A DNA stretch of 64,000 nt from Bacillota bacterium (GTDB taxonomy: Bacteria; Bacillota; Clostridia; Acetivibrionales; DTU013). Where the stretch lies: positions 124,001-188,000 of the forward strand of contig JAEYRB010000010.1 of NCBI GenBank assembly GCA_023409735.1. Reading direction: 5' to 3'. Positions 34,851 through 43,922 of this stretch are shown here, one piece after another. The notes beneath the pieces were generated by a model, which saw only the letters and a program-made list of their open reading frames with translations, did not search any database and was not told the origin of the DNA. Both the position numbers and the translations under genes were made by a program. The first letter of the stretch is position 1. Every line of letters starts with the position of its first letter.

Positions 34851-36425
34851 AACCAATCCGCGAAACAGCGGATGTGCTCTGTTGGGACGACTCTTGAATT
34901 CCGGATGGAACTGTACTCCAATACAGAAATCATTTTGAGGGATCTCTACTGTCTCTACAATTCTTCCGTCAGGAGAGGTGCCGCTTATTCGAAGTCCCAT
35001 ATCCTGCATCAGGGTTCTGTACTCATTGTTGAACTCATAGCGATGACGGTGCCTTTCAGATATTTCATTTTTACCATAATACCTCGCCATTCCTGTTCCT
35101 TGAACGATTTTGCAAGGATAGCTGCCAAGCCTCATAGTACCGCCCTTGTCTATGTTGTCGTTCTGATCCGGCATAAAGTCTATTACTTTATTTGGGGCTT
35201 CATCATCGAACTCTCTTGAATTAGCACCTGCCAAACTACACACATTACGAGCAAACTCTATTACTGCAATCTGCATGCCCAAACAGATACCCAGGTAAGG
35301 AATATTATGCTCTCTTGCGTACCGGGCAGAGCAGATCATCCCTTCAATACCTCTGTTACCGAAGCCGCCTGGTACTATTATGCCGTCGCTATCCTTTAAT
35401 ATTTCTGGAGCATTGTCACAGGTCATTGTTTCGCTGTCGATCCAATTAATATTGATGTGAGCTCCGGTCTCATACCCTGCGTGGCGGAGAGCCTCGGCAA
35501 CTGATAAATAGGCATCATGAAGCTTTATATATTTACCTACAATTGCTATTGTCACAGTCTTTGGCCTGTTATTAATTCTACTTACCATATCAGACCATTC
35601 GCTCATATTCGGCTCAGGTGCATCGATCGACAGTTCACGGCACACTATAGAGGAAAAACCGTTTTTTTCAAGCATAAGCGGGGCCTCATAAAGAATTGGT
35701 ATAGTAATATTTTCAATGACACAATCAGGCTTGACATTGCAGAATAACGCGATTTTCTGCTTGATCGATTCATCAACCGGCTCGTCACAGCGCATAACAA
35801 TTATGTCAGGAGTTATTCCCATAGACTGAAGCTCCTTTACGGAGTGCTGTGTAGGCTTCGATTTATGCTCGCCTGAGCTCTTTATGTAAGGAACCAGCGT
35901 AACATGAATAAAAAGGCTGTTGTCTGAACCTACCTCATGAGATACCTGGCGTATTGCTTCAAGAAAGGGCTGACTTTCTATATCGCCGGTAGTGCCTCCT
36001 ATTTCAGTAATTACAACATCCGCATCTGTCTTTTTTCCAACGCTGTATATGAATTCTTTTATTTCATTTGTTATATGAGGGATCACTTGTACAGTTTCAC
36101 CCAGATATTCGCCTCTGCGCTCCTTGTTCAGAACATTCCAATAAACCTTACCCGTAGTAAGGTTAGAAAATTTATTGAGGTCTTCATCGATAAAGCGCTC
36201 ATAATGTCCTAAGTCCAGATCTGTTTCTGCACCGTCCTCTGTAACATACACCTCTCCGTGCTGATAAGGACTCATTGTTCCCGGATCTACATTAATATAT
36301 GGGTCCAGCTTCTGTGCAGCAACCTTAAGGCCTCTTGCTTTTAGCAACCTTCCAAGTGATGCTGCTGTTATACCTTTACCAAGGCCGGATACAACACCGC
36401 CTGTTACAAAAATATACTTTGTCAT
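34818..36425 (-). CDS. pyrG: CTP synthase
   Basis: 535 aa. Converts UTP, ATP and glutamine to CTP. The amidoligase half shows TKYIFVTGGVVSGLGKG (P-loop), DPYINVDPGTMSPYQHGEV and ITEIGGTTGDIES. The glutaminase half shows the nucleophile in GICLGMQ and the His/Glu pair in GVQFHPEF. AGAGG is 7 nt before ATG 36425. Its last codons lie inside the 68-bp repeat. It is downstream of nitR on the same strand, with 317 nt of repeat-bearing DNA between. Confidence 0.96.
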   Translation of the reverse strand: MTKYIFVTGGVVSGLGKGITAASLGRLLKARGLKVAAQKLDPYINVDPGTMSPYQHGEVYVTEDGAETDLDLGHYERFIDEDLNKFSNLTTGKVYWNVLNKERRGEYLGETVQVIPHITNEIKEFIYSVGKKTDADVVITEIGGTTGDIESQPFLEAIRQVSHEVGSDNSLFIHVTLVPYIKSSGEHKSKPTQHSVKELQSMGITPDIIVMRCDEPVDESIKQKIALFCNVKPDCVIENITIPILYEAPLMLEKNGFSSIVCRELSIDAPEPNMSEWSDMVSRINNRPKTVTIAIVGKYIKLHDAYLSVAEALRHAGYETGAHININWIDSETMTCDNAPEILKDSDGIIVPGGFGNRGIEGMICSARYAREHNIPYLGICLGMQIAVIEFARNVCSLAGANSREFDDEAPNKVIDFMPDQNDNIDKGGTMRLGSYPCKIVQGTGMARYYGKNEISERHRHRYEFNNEYRTLMQDMGLRISGTSPDGRIVETVEIPQNDFCIGVQFHPEFKSRPNRAHPLFRGLVENALKISSKG

Positions 36426-36625
36426 AGCTTTTCCTCTCTTTAAATATGTCTTATAGTACAACCAAACCTTTTATGTTTCTATTTTTCTTAAATTTATTGC
36501 CAAGCCCAAGGATCATGAATCATCAAAAGACTTGCTTTATTTATTGTTCGGCAAGTCATTCAAATACTTATAAGTTACAGATTTGCTTAAGTATCATCAA
36601 TTGCACAACAAATCCATATTATACT

Positions 36626-36735
36626 CATAAGTATCTATAGCACTATGAATCTGTCATATGGATATAAGTTATCTACAGCACTATGATTCCATCATAAGCC
36701 ATAAGTATCTATAGCATTATGAATCCGTCATATGT
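36626..36735. repeat. Three-copy ~37-bp tandem repeat between nitR and pyrG
   Basis: ATAAGTATCTATAGCACTATGAAT-like units start at about 36626, 36664 and 36700; the CATATG and GTCAT parts are also shared. The 300-nt gap has no other recognisable feature. Confidence 0.65.
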
Positions 36736-36741
36736 CATAAT

Positions 36742-37329
36742 TCAGTTTTCATATGTTCTGATGATATTCTCTGCTATCTCTCGCTTTGTTAGCCGCATAT
36801 CCATAGCTTGTTTTTCAATGAATCTGTGTGCTTGATCCTCATTCATGTTCAGATACTTGATCAGCACCCATTTTGCCCTGTTCACTATGCGTATTTCATC
36901 CATTTTTGCCATAAGTGTCTTGTTCTTTGCTTCGGCTGTTCTCAGTCTCCCGCGCATGGCAACAGCAAGCTTTACTGCGCTGTACATAATAGCTTTGCTT
37001 ACGGGCTTTGCAACAGTAATTACCCCATAGTTCTCCACCTTATAGGAAACATCATTATACAGCTCACCTTTTACGAGGAGTATAACACCTGAAGGATTTG
37101 TATGTACAACATCAAGGGCAAAATCAGCTCCGAATTCATCGCTGAGCGGCGCATTTATTATAACTATGTCATATTCTGCACAAACCAACTTACGCTTAGC
37201 TGAGCTGCAATCCTTAATGAGCTCAACTGGGCTGAAGGATGAGGGCGGCAGAAGCTCCAAAAGCTGCTCGAGTATTTTATTTGTACTTGATACTACAAGG
37301 ACACTGCTCATTGTTCTCTCGGCAAGCAT
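36742..37329 (-). CDS. nitR: ANTAR-domain response regulator, NitR-type antiterminator
   Basis: 195 aa. The N-terminal receiver-like domain (SSVLVVSSTNKILEQL, YDIVIINAPLSDEFG) is followed by a coiled coil and a C-terminal ANTAR RNA-binding domain (NRAKWVLIKYLNMNEDQAHRFIEKQAM and TKREIAENII). ANTAR proteins bind leader RNA and prevent termination. It follows glnA by 16 nt, the arrangement described for glnA-nitR in Clostridium saccharobutylicum. The terminators that precede gltB1 and glnN in this window are its likely targets. The phosphoacceptor of the receiver is degenerate (no clear DDxx/K set), so the signal may not be phosphorylation. Confidence 0.85.
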   Translation of the reverse strand: MLAERTMSSVLVVSSTNKILEQLLELLPPSSFSPVELIKDCSSAKRKLVCAEYDIVIINAPLSDEFGADFALDVVHTNPSGVILLVKGELYNDVSYKVENYGVITVAKPVSKAIMYSAVKLAVAMRGRLRTAEAKNKTLMAKMDEIRIVNRAKWVLIKYLNMNEDQAHRFIEKQAMDMRLTKREIAENIIRTYEN

Positions 37330-37345
37330 AGTAACAGCCCCCCGA

Positions 37346-38563
37346 TCAAAGAGAAAGCATTACGTACGTATCGATAACGCGACGCGGCAAAATGCTTTGC
37401 ACAAAGCTGCTTGTGCTCATCAGCCTTGAAGCTTCATCAAGACTCAATGGTAAAGTCTTTAAAGTATCAAGCATCACCTTGTCTGCCTTGAAAAGGTTCA
37501 CATCTGTAGATGGCGGAGGTGTTAGCTTATTTTTGATTCCGTCAAGTCCGGCATATAATATGGCGGTATATGCCAGATAGGGGTTAGCTGTGGCATCAGG
37601 AGAGCGAAGCTCGATTCTGGCATGCTGCCGGTCAGCCGCAGGAATACGTATCAGCTGTGAACGATTCTGAGGAGACCAGGTGATATATTTTGGTGCCTTG
37701 CACTCTCCAAGCCTTTTGTAGGAAGCGTGAACGGGATTGAGGAGCATTGTTATATCTTGTATATGTTCAAGTATTCCTGCCATAAAAGCTTCAATGCAGT
37801 TTTCATTGTTGATGCTGTGGAGCGAAAGGTTTATATGCATTCCACTGCCGCTTTTACCTTCAAGGGGTTTTGGATCAAAGGAGGCGTGGAGCCCGTTTCG
37901 TGCAGCTATGGTTTTTACAACAGTTTTGAAGGTTATTGCGTTGTCTGCCGCAGACAGTATGTCGCTGTAGTGAAAATCTATTTCGTTCTGACCGGGACCT
38001 TCCTCATGGTGTGATGCCTCCGGCTTTATTCCCATATCTTCTAGAGTAAGGCATATTTCACGCCTTACGTTCTCACCTGCATCTTCAGGAGCAATATCCA
38101 TATATCCGGCACTGTCAAACGGTATATTAGTGGGATGGCCGTTCTCATCATTTTTGAAAAGATAGAATTCAAATTCTGCTCCCACATAGCATATAATACC
38201 CATTTCACTTGCAGCAGCTACTGCTTTTTTCAAAAGCATACGAGTATCAAGCTCAAAAGGTGTGCCGTCGGGATGCTTTATATCGCAGAACATACGAACA
38301 ACGCGGCCCTGAGATGGACGCCATGGCAATAGCGACAGCGTTGACGGATCGGGAAACAGGAAAAGGTCTGATTTTACTTCATCTCCAAAACCTCTGACTG
38401 CAGAGGCATCGAAGGATATTCCGTGATCGAATGCACCATCTAGCTCGTCTGAAAGAATTGATATATTCTTTGGTACTCCGAAGATGTCGCAAAATGCAAG
38501 CTTTATAAACTTTACATCCTCTTCCTTAACATAATCCAGTACTTCTTTTTTTGTATAGTACAT
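37346..38563 (-). CDS. glnA: Glutamine synthetase, type I, short form
   Basis: 405 aa, some 35 residues shorter than typical GS I-alpha. Marks: GAEFEFYLF and EEGPGQNEIDF (metal ligands), GSGMHINLSL, NRSQLIRIP and RIELRSPDATANPYLAY. Makes glutamine from glutamate and ammonia. The gap falls just after MHINLSL, where the usual WKDGKNLF segment is missing. No adenylylation Tyr motif is seen. GGAGGG is 6 nt before the ATG, and only 14 nt separate it from the glutamate synthase operon, so the two are co-transcribed and form a GS-GOGAT unit. Confidence 0.9.
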   Translation of the reverse strand: MYYTKKEVLDYVKEEDVKFIKLAFCDIFGVPKNISILSDELDGAFDHGISFDASAVRGFGDEVKSDLFLFPDPSTLSLLPWRPSQGRVVRMFCDIKHPDGTPFELDTRMLLKKAVAAASEMGIICYVGAEFEFYLFKNDENGHPTNIPFDSAGYMDIAPEDAGENVRREICLTLEDMGIKPEASHHEEGPGQNEIDFHYSDILSAADNAITFKTVVKTIAARNGLHASFDPKPLEGKSGSGMHINLSLHSINNENCIEAFMAGILEHIQDITMLLNPVHASYKRLGECKAPKYITWSPQNRSQLIRIPAADRQHARIELRSPDATANPYLAYTAILYAGLDGIKNKLTPPPSTDVNLFKADKVMLDTLKTLPLSLDEASRLMSTSSFVQSILPRRVIDTYVMLSL

Positions 38564-38577
38564 CCGATTCCCTCCAA

Positions 38578-39297
38578 TCAGTTTTGAACATAGAGCTGCT
38601 TATATGGATTACTTGTGTTAGGTGTCAATGTATAAAAGTTTTTGTTAAAAATTTCATTTTTATCAGTATAAAACAATTCGGAAAATGTATCAATATATGC
38701 AGAAATTTCTTCCATATCGCATTGGCTTGATTGATTGACTGCTACCTGACGGGGAAACCTTGCAGAAAGCTTTTCTGCGCGTATGACTATTTTGCCGCCG
38801 TGCATCCCTGTGCCGCAGAAATTACCAAGAATTTCTTCATCCTTAAAGCCTAGTCCTAAAACTATGATTAACCCTCCTGCCTGATATTCTCCAAGAAAGC
38901 TTCCGCATTTGCCGCCAATTACCATAACCGGTTTTTTATCTGCATATGCCTTCATATGGATGCCTGCACGATAGCCTACATCTCCCTTTATGAATATCTC
39001 GCCACCCCTCATTGCATAGCCTGCTGCATCACCGCAGCTGCCATGGACAACGATTCTTCCTGAATTCATAGTATCGCCTGTGGCGTCCTGTGCGTTTCCG
39101 TTGACAACTATTGTGGCACCATCCAGATATGCACCCAGGGCATTGCCGGGAACACCATTGATCATAAGCGTTCCACTGCTTCTGCCAGCCCCGATAAAAC
39201 GCTGCCCAAGACAGCTGTTAATGGTGATTTCACCTTCGGTAGATACAATTTGTCTGTTTAAAAAATTGTATCCAATATTTTCACTGTTTAATATCAT
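38578..39297 (-). CDS. Glutamate synthase GXGXG-domain subunit
   Basis: 239 aa right-handed beta-helix, the structural C-terminal domain of glutamate synthase, encoded as its own gene. Repeats such as GNALGAYLDGATIVVNGNAQD, GAAGYAMRGGEIF-like turns and GSFLGEYQAGGLIIVLG are typical. It scaffolds the FMN subunit. The ATG overlaps the preceding oxidoreductase stop (ATGA). Confidence 0.9.
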   Translation of the reverse strand: MILNSENIGYNFLNRQIVSTEGEITINSCLGQRFIGAGRSSGTLMINGVPGNALGAYLDGATIVVNGNAQDATGDTMNSGRIVVHGSCGDAAGYAMRGGEIFIKGDVGYRAGIHMKAYADKKPVMVIGGKCGSFLGEYQAGGLIIVLGLGFKDEEILGNFCGTGMHGGKIVIRAEKLSARFPRQVAVNQSSQCDMEEISAYIDTFSELFYTDKNEIFNKNFYTLTPNTSNPYKQLYVQN

Positions 39298-40535
39298 GAT
39301 TTTACACCTCCCAGTTTTTCATCCCTGAATTTTCTTGAAAAAGCTGCCAGACCGGGCTGTTTGAAGATTAAGGCGCTATCTATGCTTGACAGCGGCGTAC
39401 GTTCACGGATAAGTGAGGTGTATATTCCTGCCTTATTTACATCACCTATCATTATATACCCCTTTAGCAGATCGTTTTTGTAAAACAGCTTCTTAAGACT
39501 TTCTGAGCTGTGTTCTTCGTATTTTTCCCCGTCATAATTACCGGCAGTAATAATGTGCATTCCAAAAAAACCGATTGCATTCATGGGGATTGCTTTATTA
39601 TAGACCATGCTGCCACCGGCCATATTGATACCGGCCACATGGCCTCCGTAGTAAGCATTTGGAAGCAAAGCCAGGACACGATCAGTGTCTGAGGAAATAT
39701 CATGGCACTCAGTACAATCTCCTGCTGCAAAAATGTTTTCCAGGGTTGTTTCCATTTTGCTGTTTACGTTAATACCTTTATTTACTAAACCACCGGCGTC
39801 CTTAACAAGAGCTGTATTAGGGCGTACGCCCACTGCGGTGACCAATATGTCGAAGCTAAGTTCTTCTCCGCTTGTAAGGAGAGCGGCATTACCCCTGAAC
39901 TCCTTAACGGAGGTGCCGAGCTTGAATTCTATACCATGTGTTTCAAGGTGTTTTTGGACCAGAGCTGCACCTTCACTGTCCAGTATGCTTGATAGAATTG
40001 ATGGTGCAAGGTCAATTACTGTAACACTGTTTACCCGTTTAGTTATTCCTTCGGCGCATTTAAGGCCTATAAGCCCCCCGCCGATAATGAGAATCCTTTT
40101 GTCCTTACCAAGTACAGTATCCAGTGCGATTGCATTGTCAAGAGTCATAAAGCTGAAGTGGTTTGAAACTGTCTCCAAGCCCTTCATAGGAGGTACAAAC
40201 GGAGAGGAGCCTGCTGCAACAAGAAGCTTATCATAAATCACGCTCTCTCCGCTTTCGAGAAGCACCTGACATGCTATTGTATCAATTTTCACAGCCTTTT
40301 TACCAAACTGTGCTGTGCACTTATTATCAGAATAAAAGGAGTCCGGCCTGTATTTCATCCTTTGTTCGTCTGTTTTTCCCTGCAGCAAGTAAGAAATAAG
40401 CGGGCGCGAGTACATATGATATGGCTCATCGCTTATAATTGTGATACTGCCTTTATTGTCAATTTCACGGATTCCCTCGACACAGCCTGCAGCAGCAGTT
40501 GAATTTCCTATTATAACATATCGCAATATACTCAC
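39294..40535 (-). CDS. NAD(P)/FAD-dependent oxidoreductase of the split glutamate synthase
   Basis: 413 aa pyridine nucleotide-disulfide reductase fold: N-terminal YVIIGNSTAAAGCVEGI, NAD site ILIIGGGLIGLKCAEGI, and the FAD signature IFAAGDCTEC. It supplies electrons to the FMN subunit. It resembles the NirB/nitric-oxide-reductase-type FAD domain more than GltD. It overlaps both neighbours by 4 nt (ATGA), so it is translated with the Fe-S and GXGXG subunits. Confidence 0.88.
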   Translation of the reverse strand: MSILRYVIIGNSTAAAGCVEGIREIDNKGSITIISDEPYHMYSRPLISYLLQGKTDEQRMKYRPDSFYSDNKCTAQFGKKAVKIDTIACQVLLESGESVIYDKLLVAAGSSPFVPPMKGLETVSNHFSFMTLDNAIALDTVLGKDKRILIIGGGLIGLKCAEGITKRVNSVTVIDLAPSILSSILDSEGAALVQKHLETHGIEFKLGTSVKEFRGNAALLTSGEELSFDILVTAVGVRPNTALVKDAGGLVNKGINVNSKMETTLENIFAAGDCTECHDISSDTDRVLALLPNAYYGGHVAGINMAGGSMVYNKAIPMNAIGFFGMHIITAGNYDGEKYEEHSSESLKKLFYKNDLLKGYIMIGDVNKAGIYTSLIRERTPLSSIDSALIFKQPGLAAFSRKFRDEKLGGVKS

Positions 40536-40960
40536 CTCTCTTCATATACTATAGCTTGGTTTGGACATCCTTCAATACATTTAGGATTGCCTGAAGAATT
40601 TTCAATACAAAGCTCACATTTTTGCATAACTCCGTTATCGGCCGGCATAATTGCACCATATGGACAGGATAATATGCAAGTATAGCACTGTACACATTTA
40701 TCCTTATTGATGCGCACAACCCCATTTTCTCTAGTTAGAGCGCCTGTTATGCAGTTCATCACACATAGTGGTTCATCACAATGACGGCAGGAAACTGCAA
40801 AGCATATTTTCCCATCAGTCTCAACATGTATATTCGGTTGTATTTTTATATTTTTCAGTGCGGTAAACATATTATCCTTGCCTGAATTTGCAAATGCGCA
40901 GTAGTATTCGCATAAATGACAGCCAAGGCACCAATCTTCGTTAACATAAACTCGCTTCAT
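40532..40960 (-). CDS. 4Fe-4S ferredoxin-type electron transfer subunit
   Basis: 142 aa with four Cys clusters as in the DmsB/HycB class: CLGCHLCEYYC, CRHCDEPLCVMNC, CVQCYTCILSC and CELCIENSSGNPKCIEGC. It is likely to relay electrons between the FAD protein and the FMN glutamate synthase subunit, or to accept from ferredoxin. GAGG is 8 nt before ATG 40960; an in-frame ATG at 40996 lies inside gltB2. Confidence 0.88.
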   Translation of the reverse strand: MKRVYVNEDWCLGCHLCEYYCAFANSGKDNMFTALKNIKIQPNIHVETDGKICFAVSCRHCDEPLCVMNCITGALTRENGVVRINKDKCVQCYTCILSCPYGAIMPADNGVMQKCELCIENSSGNPKCIEGCPNQAIVYEER

Positions 40961-40970
40961 AGAAAGCACC

Positions 40971-42476
40971 TCACTCCCCGGCATGTTTGATTCCAAGTAT
41001 TTCGAGCTCCTTTATGCCAAGTCCTATACCGCGGAGCATCAAGCGGTTTCCTCTAAGAGCTTCTATGGAGTTAATGCCCATTGCGCCCATAAGCTCTTTA
41101 ATTTCGTGATTCCATGCAGTAACAAGGTTAACAAGCCTATGATAGGCGATATCAGGATTTAATCTTTTGACAAGCTCTGGGCGCTGGGTCGCAATACCCC
41201 AGTTGCATTTTCCTGCCTGGCAGCTTCTGCACAGGTGACAGCCTATGGCGAGCAGAGCGGCAGTTGCTATATATACGGCGTCGGCTCCAAGTGCTATAGC
41301 CTTTACAACATCGGAGCTGCTGCGTATACTGCCACCGATTACAAGTGAGACATCGCCTCGGATACCTTCATCACGCAGCCTTTGATCTACGCTGGCAAGT
41401 GCAAGCTCCACAGGTATGCCTACATTATCTCTTATTCTTGTAGGAGCAGCTCCTGTGCCGCCTCTGAAGCCGTCTATAGCTATGATATCAGCGCCGCTTC
41501 TGGCTATGCCGCTTGCAATAGCAGCGATATTGTGAACAGCTGCTACCTTTACAATAACAGGCTTCTTATAGCTTGTGGCCTCTTTAAGGGAGTATACCAA
41601 TTGTCTTAGATCCTCTATTGAATATATGTCATGATGAGGTGCAGGGGAGATGGCGTCCGAGCCCTCAGGTATCATTCTGGTCTTTGATATGTCGCCTACG
41701 ATTTTTGAGCCGGGAAGGTGACCGCCTATGCCGGGTTTAGCACCCTGACCCATTTTTATCTCAATTGCTGCACCTGCTTCAAGATAGCCCTTATGAACTC
41801 CAAAACGTCCTGAGGCAACCTGCACTATTGTATTTGGCCCGTATTGATAGAAGTCCTCATGGAGTCCGCCCTCGCCAGTGTTATAGCAGGTACCGAGCTC
41901 ACTTGCGGCAAGAGCAAGGCTTTTGTGGGCGTTATAGCTGATGGAGCCATAGGACATGGCAGAAAACATGATCGGCATTGGAAGCTCAAGCTGAGGGGAC
42001 ATTTTTGTTTTAATAGTCCCATCCTCGTTTCTTTCTATTTTATCGGGCTTTTTGCCAAGGAATACCTTTGTTTCCATGGGCTCTCGAAGCGGGTCTATAG
42101 GTGGATTTGTCACCTGTGATGCATTTATTAGTATTTTGTCCCAGTAAACAGGAAATTCCTTAGGGCAGCCCATTGAGGACAAAAGCACTCCTCCGCTGTC
42201 TGCCTGGCGGTATATCTCCTTTATAGACTGGTCGCTCCAGTTTGCATTTTCTCTGAAGCGGTGTTCTGAGGGCCTTATTTTAAGGGCCCTTGTGGGACAC
42301 AAGGAAACACAGCGGTGACAGTTGACGCATTTTGCTTCGTCGCTGATCATAACACCAAGCTCTGAGTCAAAGCTGTGAACCTCATTTGCGCACTGCCTTT
42401 GGCAGACCTTGCATTGTATGCACCTGGAACTGTCCCGTACTACTTCGTAATCAGGATATATAAATTGTATCGGCAT
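40971..42476 (-). CDS. Glutamate synthase FMN subunit with N-terminal ferredoxin domain
   Basis: 501 aa. Residues about 15-70 hold two [4Fe-4S] sites (CIQCKVCQRQC, CVNCHRCVSLC). The rest is the alpha subunit FMN barrel: PIMFSAMSYGSISY, GEGGLHEDF, GQGAKPGIGGHLPG, IDGFRGGTGAAPT, and a [3Fe-4S] site in CHLCRSCQAGKC. Reduces 2-iminoglutarate to glutamate. It is an archaeal-type split enzyme. The ATG overlaps the gltB1 stop by one base. Confidence 0.93.
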   Translation of the reverse strand: MPIQFIYPDYEVVRDSSRCIQCKVCQRQCANEVHSFDSELGVMISDEAKCVNCHRCVSLCPTRALKIRPSEHRFRENANWSDQSIKEIYRQADSGGVLLSSMGCPKEFPVYWDKILINASQVTNPPIDPLREPMETKVFLGKKPDKIERNEDGTIKTKMSPQLELPMPIMFSAMSYGSISYNAHKSLALAASELGTCYNTGEGGLHEDFYQYGPNTIVQVASGRFGVHKGYLEAGAAIEIKMGQGAKPGIGGHLPGSKIVGDISKTRMIPEGSDAISPAPHHDIYSIEDLRQLVYSLKEATSYKKPVIVKVAAVHNIAAIASGIARSGADIIAIDGFRGGTGAAPTRIRDNVGIPVELALASVDQRLRDEGIRGDVSLVIGGSIRSSSDVVKAIALGADAVYIATAALLAIGCHLCRSCQAGKCNWGIATQRPELVKRLNPDIAYHRLVNLVTAWNHEIKELMGAMGINSIEALRGNRLMLRGIGLGIKELEILGIKHAGE

Positions 42477-43570
42477 TATTTTGACCCCCTATCCAAAGTA
42501 ACAATTACAGGCTCTCCGCCCCTTGGATACCATATCCTTGAGGGGGACGGCTCCATCATTCTAATGGCGCATTCCTCACTGGCGAAGTAAACTATATCGC
42601 CCTTCTCAGCTGCCACCATCGACCTTAGCTTAAGCCTGTCATTGAGTGCCATAAGTCCACCCTCAAAGCCCAACAATATTGAGAAAGGTCCCGTAATGAG
42701 CAAGCTGCTGAAGGTGTTCCTAAGGAAGGTAAGACGCTCCTCTTCCTTTTTGCTCTTTGTTTCTATAGTGCTCCAGAAGGGAGCTGCTATAACGCTGGCA
42801 GCCTCTTCAAGAGTTAAGCCCTGTCGTCTGAGCAGGTAGTCGAATATATATGTAATTACCTCGGTATCTGTAAGCAGAGTACACTTATAACCAAACATCT
42901 CGATATATCTCCTGTTTGCATCATAGGAGGATATCTCACCATTATGCACTATGGAATAATCCAGCATTGCAAAGGGATGCGCCCCGCCCCACCAGCCGGG
43001 AGTGTTGGTCGGATAGCGGCCATGAGCTGTCCAGCTGTAGCCTTCATATTCATCCAGACGGTAGAATTCGCCCACATCCTCGGGGAAGCCCACTGCTTTG
43101 AATACGCCCATGTTCTTGCCACTTGAAAACACATATGAGCCTTTGTATTCCTTGTTGATCCTCAGTACCGCTCTGGCCATGTACTCCTTTTCATCAAGCT
43201 GGCTGTCTTTAAGCTTGTTGTTGTTGGGAGCTACAAAATAGCGCCATATTAATGGCTCGTTAACTATTTTTGGCGATTTGCGTATTGGAATTTTTGAAAG
43301 ATTAATAACCTCAAACATCTTATCGAGATATCTCTCACATTCATCTCTAGCTGCTATGCTGTCGTAAAATATATGGAGAGCATAGAAGTCCTTGTACTGC
43401 GGATATATGCCATAGCCTGCAAAACCGCCGCCTAAACCATTGGACCTTTCATGCATAGTCGTCATGGACTTCACAATTGTTTCACCGCATATATTATTAC
43501 CGCTTCTTGAGATTACACCTGCTATGGCGCAGCCTGACGGAATACGGATATCGCCTTCTCTTGGCAGCAT
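42476..43570 (-). CDS. Glutamate synthase glutamine amidotransferase subunit
   Basis: 364 aa class II (Ntn) amidotransferase. After a short propeptide, IPSGCAIAGV gives Cys14 as nucleophile; HERSNGLGGGFAGYG, TAHGRYPTN and VHNGEISSY form the glutamine site. It releases ammonia from glutamine for the FMN subunit. AAGGGA is 9 nt before ATG 43570; a TTG at 43579 is an alternative start with poor spacing. First gene of the seven-gene gltB1-nitR operon, behind a promoter and a leader terminator. Confidence 0.9.
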   Translation of the reverse strand: MLPREGDIRIPSGCAIAGVISRSGNNICGETIVKSMTTMHERSNGLGGGFAGYGIYPQYKDFYALHIFYDSIAARDECERYLDKMFEVINLSKIPIRKSPKIVNEPLIWRYFVAPNNNKLKDSQLDEKEYMARAVLRINKEYKGSYVFSSGKNMGVFKAVGFPEDVGEFYRLDEYEGYSWTAHGRYPTNTPGWWGGAHPFAMLDYSIVHNGEISSYDANRRYIEMFGYKCTLLTDTEVITYIFDYLLRRQGLTLEEAASVIAAPFWSTIETKSKKEEERLTFLRNTFSSLLITGPFSILLGFEGGLMALNDRLKLRSMVAAEKGDIVYFASEECAIRMMEPSPSRIWYPRGGEPVIVTLDRGSK

Positions 43571-43596
43571 ATTCTTCAATCCCTTCTGTAAAAAAT

Positions 43597-43682
43597 AAAA
43601 GCGCTCACAAAGAGATATGTGTATCTCTTAATGAACGCCTTTGTTCTTTTAACAGTATATGCCTGTGCATATGATTTGTCAA
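43597..43682 (-). promoter_or_regulatory. gltB1 operon promoter with immediate leader terminator (attenuator)
   Basis: Minus-strand -35 TTGACA (43677-43682 complement), 17-nt spacer, -10 TATACT (43654-43659 complement), expected start near 43647. From 43642 to 43597 the RNA folds into a 20-bp, slightly imperfect stem with a 6-nt loop (43622-43617), followed by TTTTATTTTTT. ATATGC-ACAG-GCATAT lies in the promoter spacer and could be a DNA operator. Read-through is needed to reach gltB1. Confidence 0.85.
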
Positions 43683-43806
43683 TAATAAATGAATGATTTA
43701 ATAACAAAACTTGCAGTAATGGCTTAAAAGAATGTTGAAATACAAACATTTGACTAACTAATAACAAGAATATGAAAGAAAATATTTAAAACTTGCATTT
43801 TTACTA

Positions 43807-43900
43807 TTGACAATGCATAAACATGATAGTAGAATGATTGCATTGAAACGGCAAAGACGCCGCAGGATTTAACTGTGGTGTCTTTGCCGTTTTTTGTTTT
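43807..43900 (+). promoter_or_regulatory. glnN promoter with immediate leader terminator (attenuator)
   Basis: -35 TTGACA (43807-43812), 17-nt spacer, -10 TAGAAT (43830-43835), start near 43842. The hairpin 43846-43892 has 16-bp main arms (AAACGGCAAAGACGCC and GGTGTCTTTGCCGTTT), a CAG/CTG upper stem and a 7-nt loop, followed by TTTTTTGTTTT. CAATGCA and TGCATTG flank the -10 as an inverted pair. The layout mirrors the divergent gltB1 leader. Confidence 0.88.
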
Positions 43901-43922
43901 AATTTTTTGAAGGGGTGAGATT

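Noticed and set aside
43597..43900. Standard two-hairpin ANTAR RNA motif with AxxGxx hexaloops
   Set aside because: The gltB1 loop is six bases but lacks G at position 4, the glnN loop has seven bases, and no second hairpin fits between promoter and terminator. The target remains inferred.
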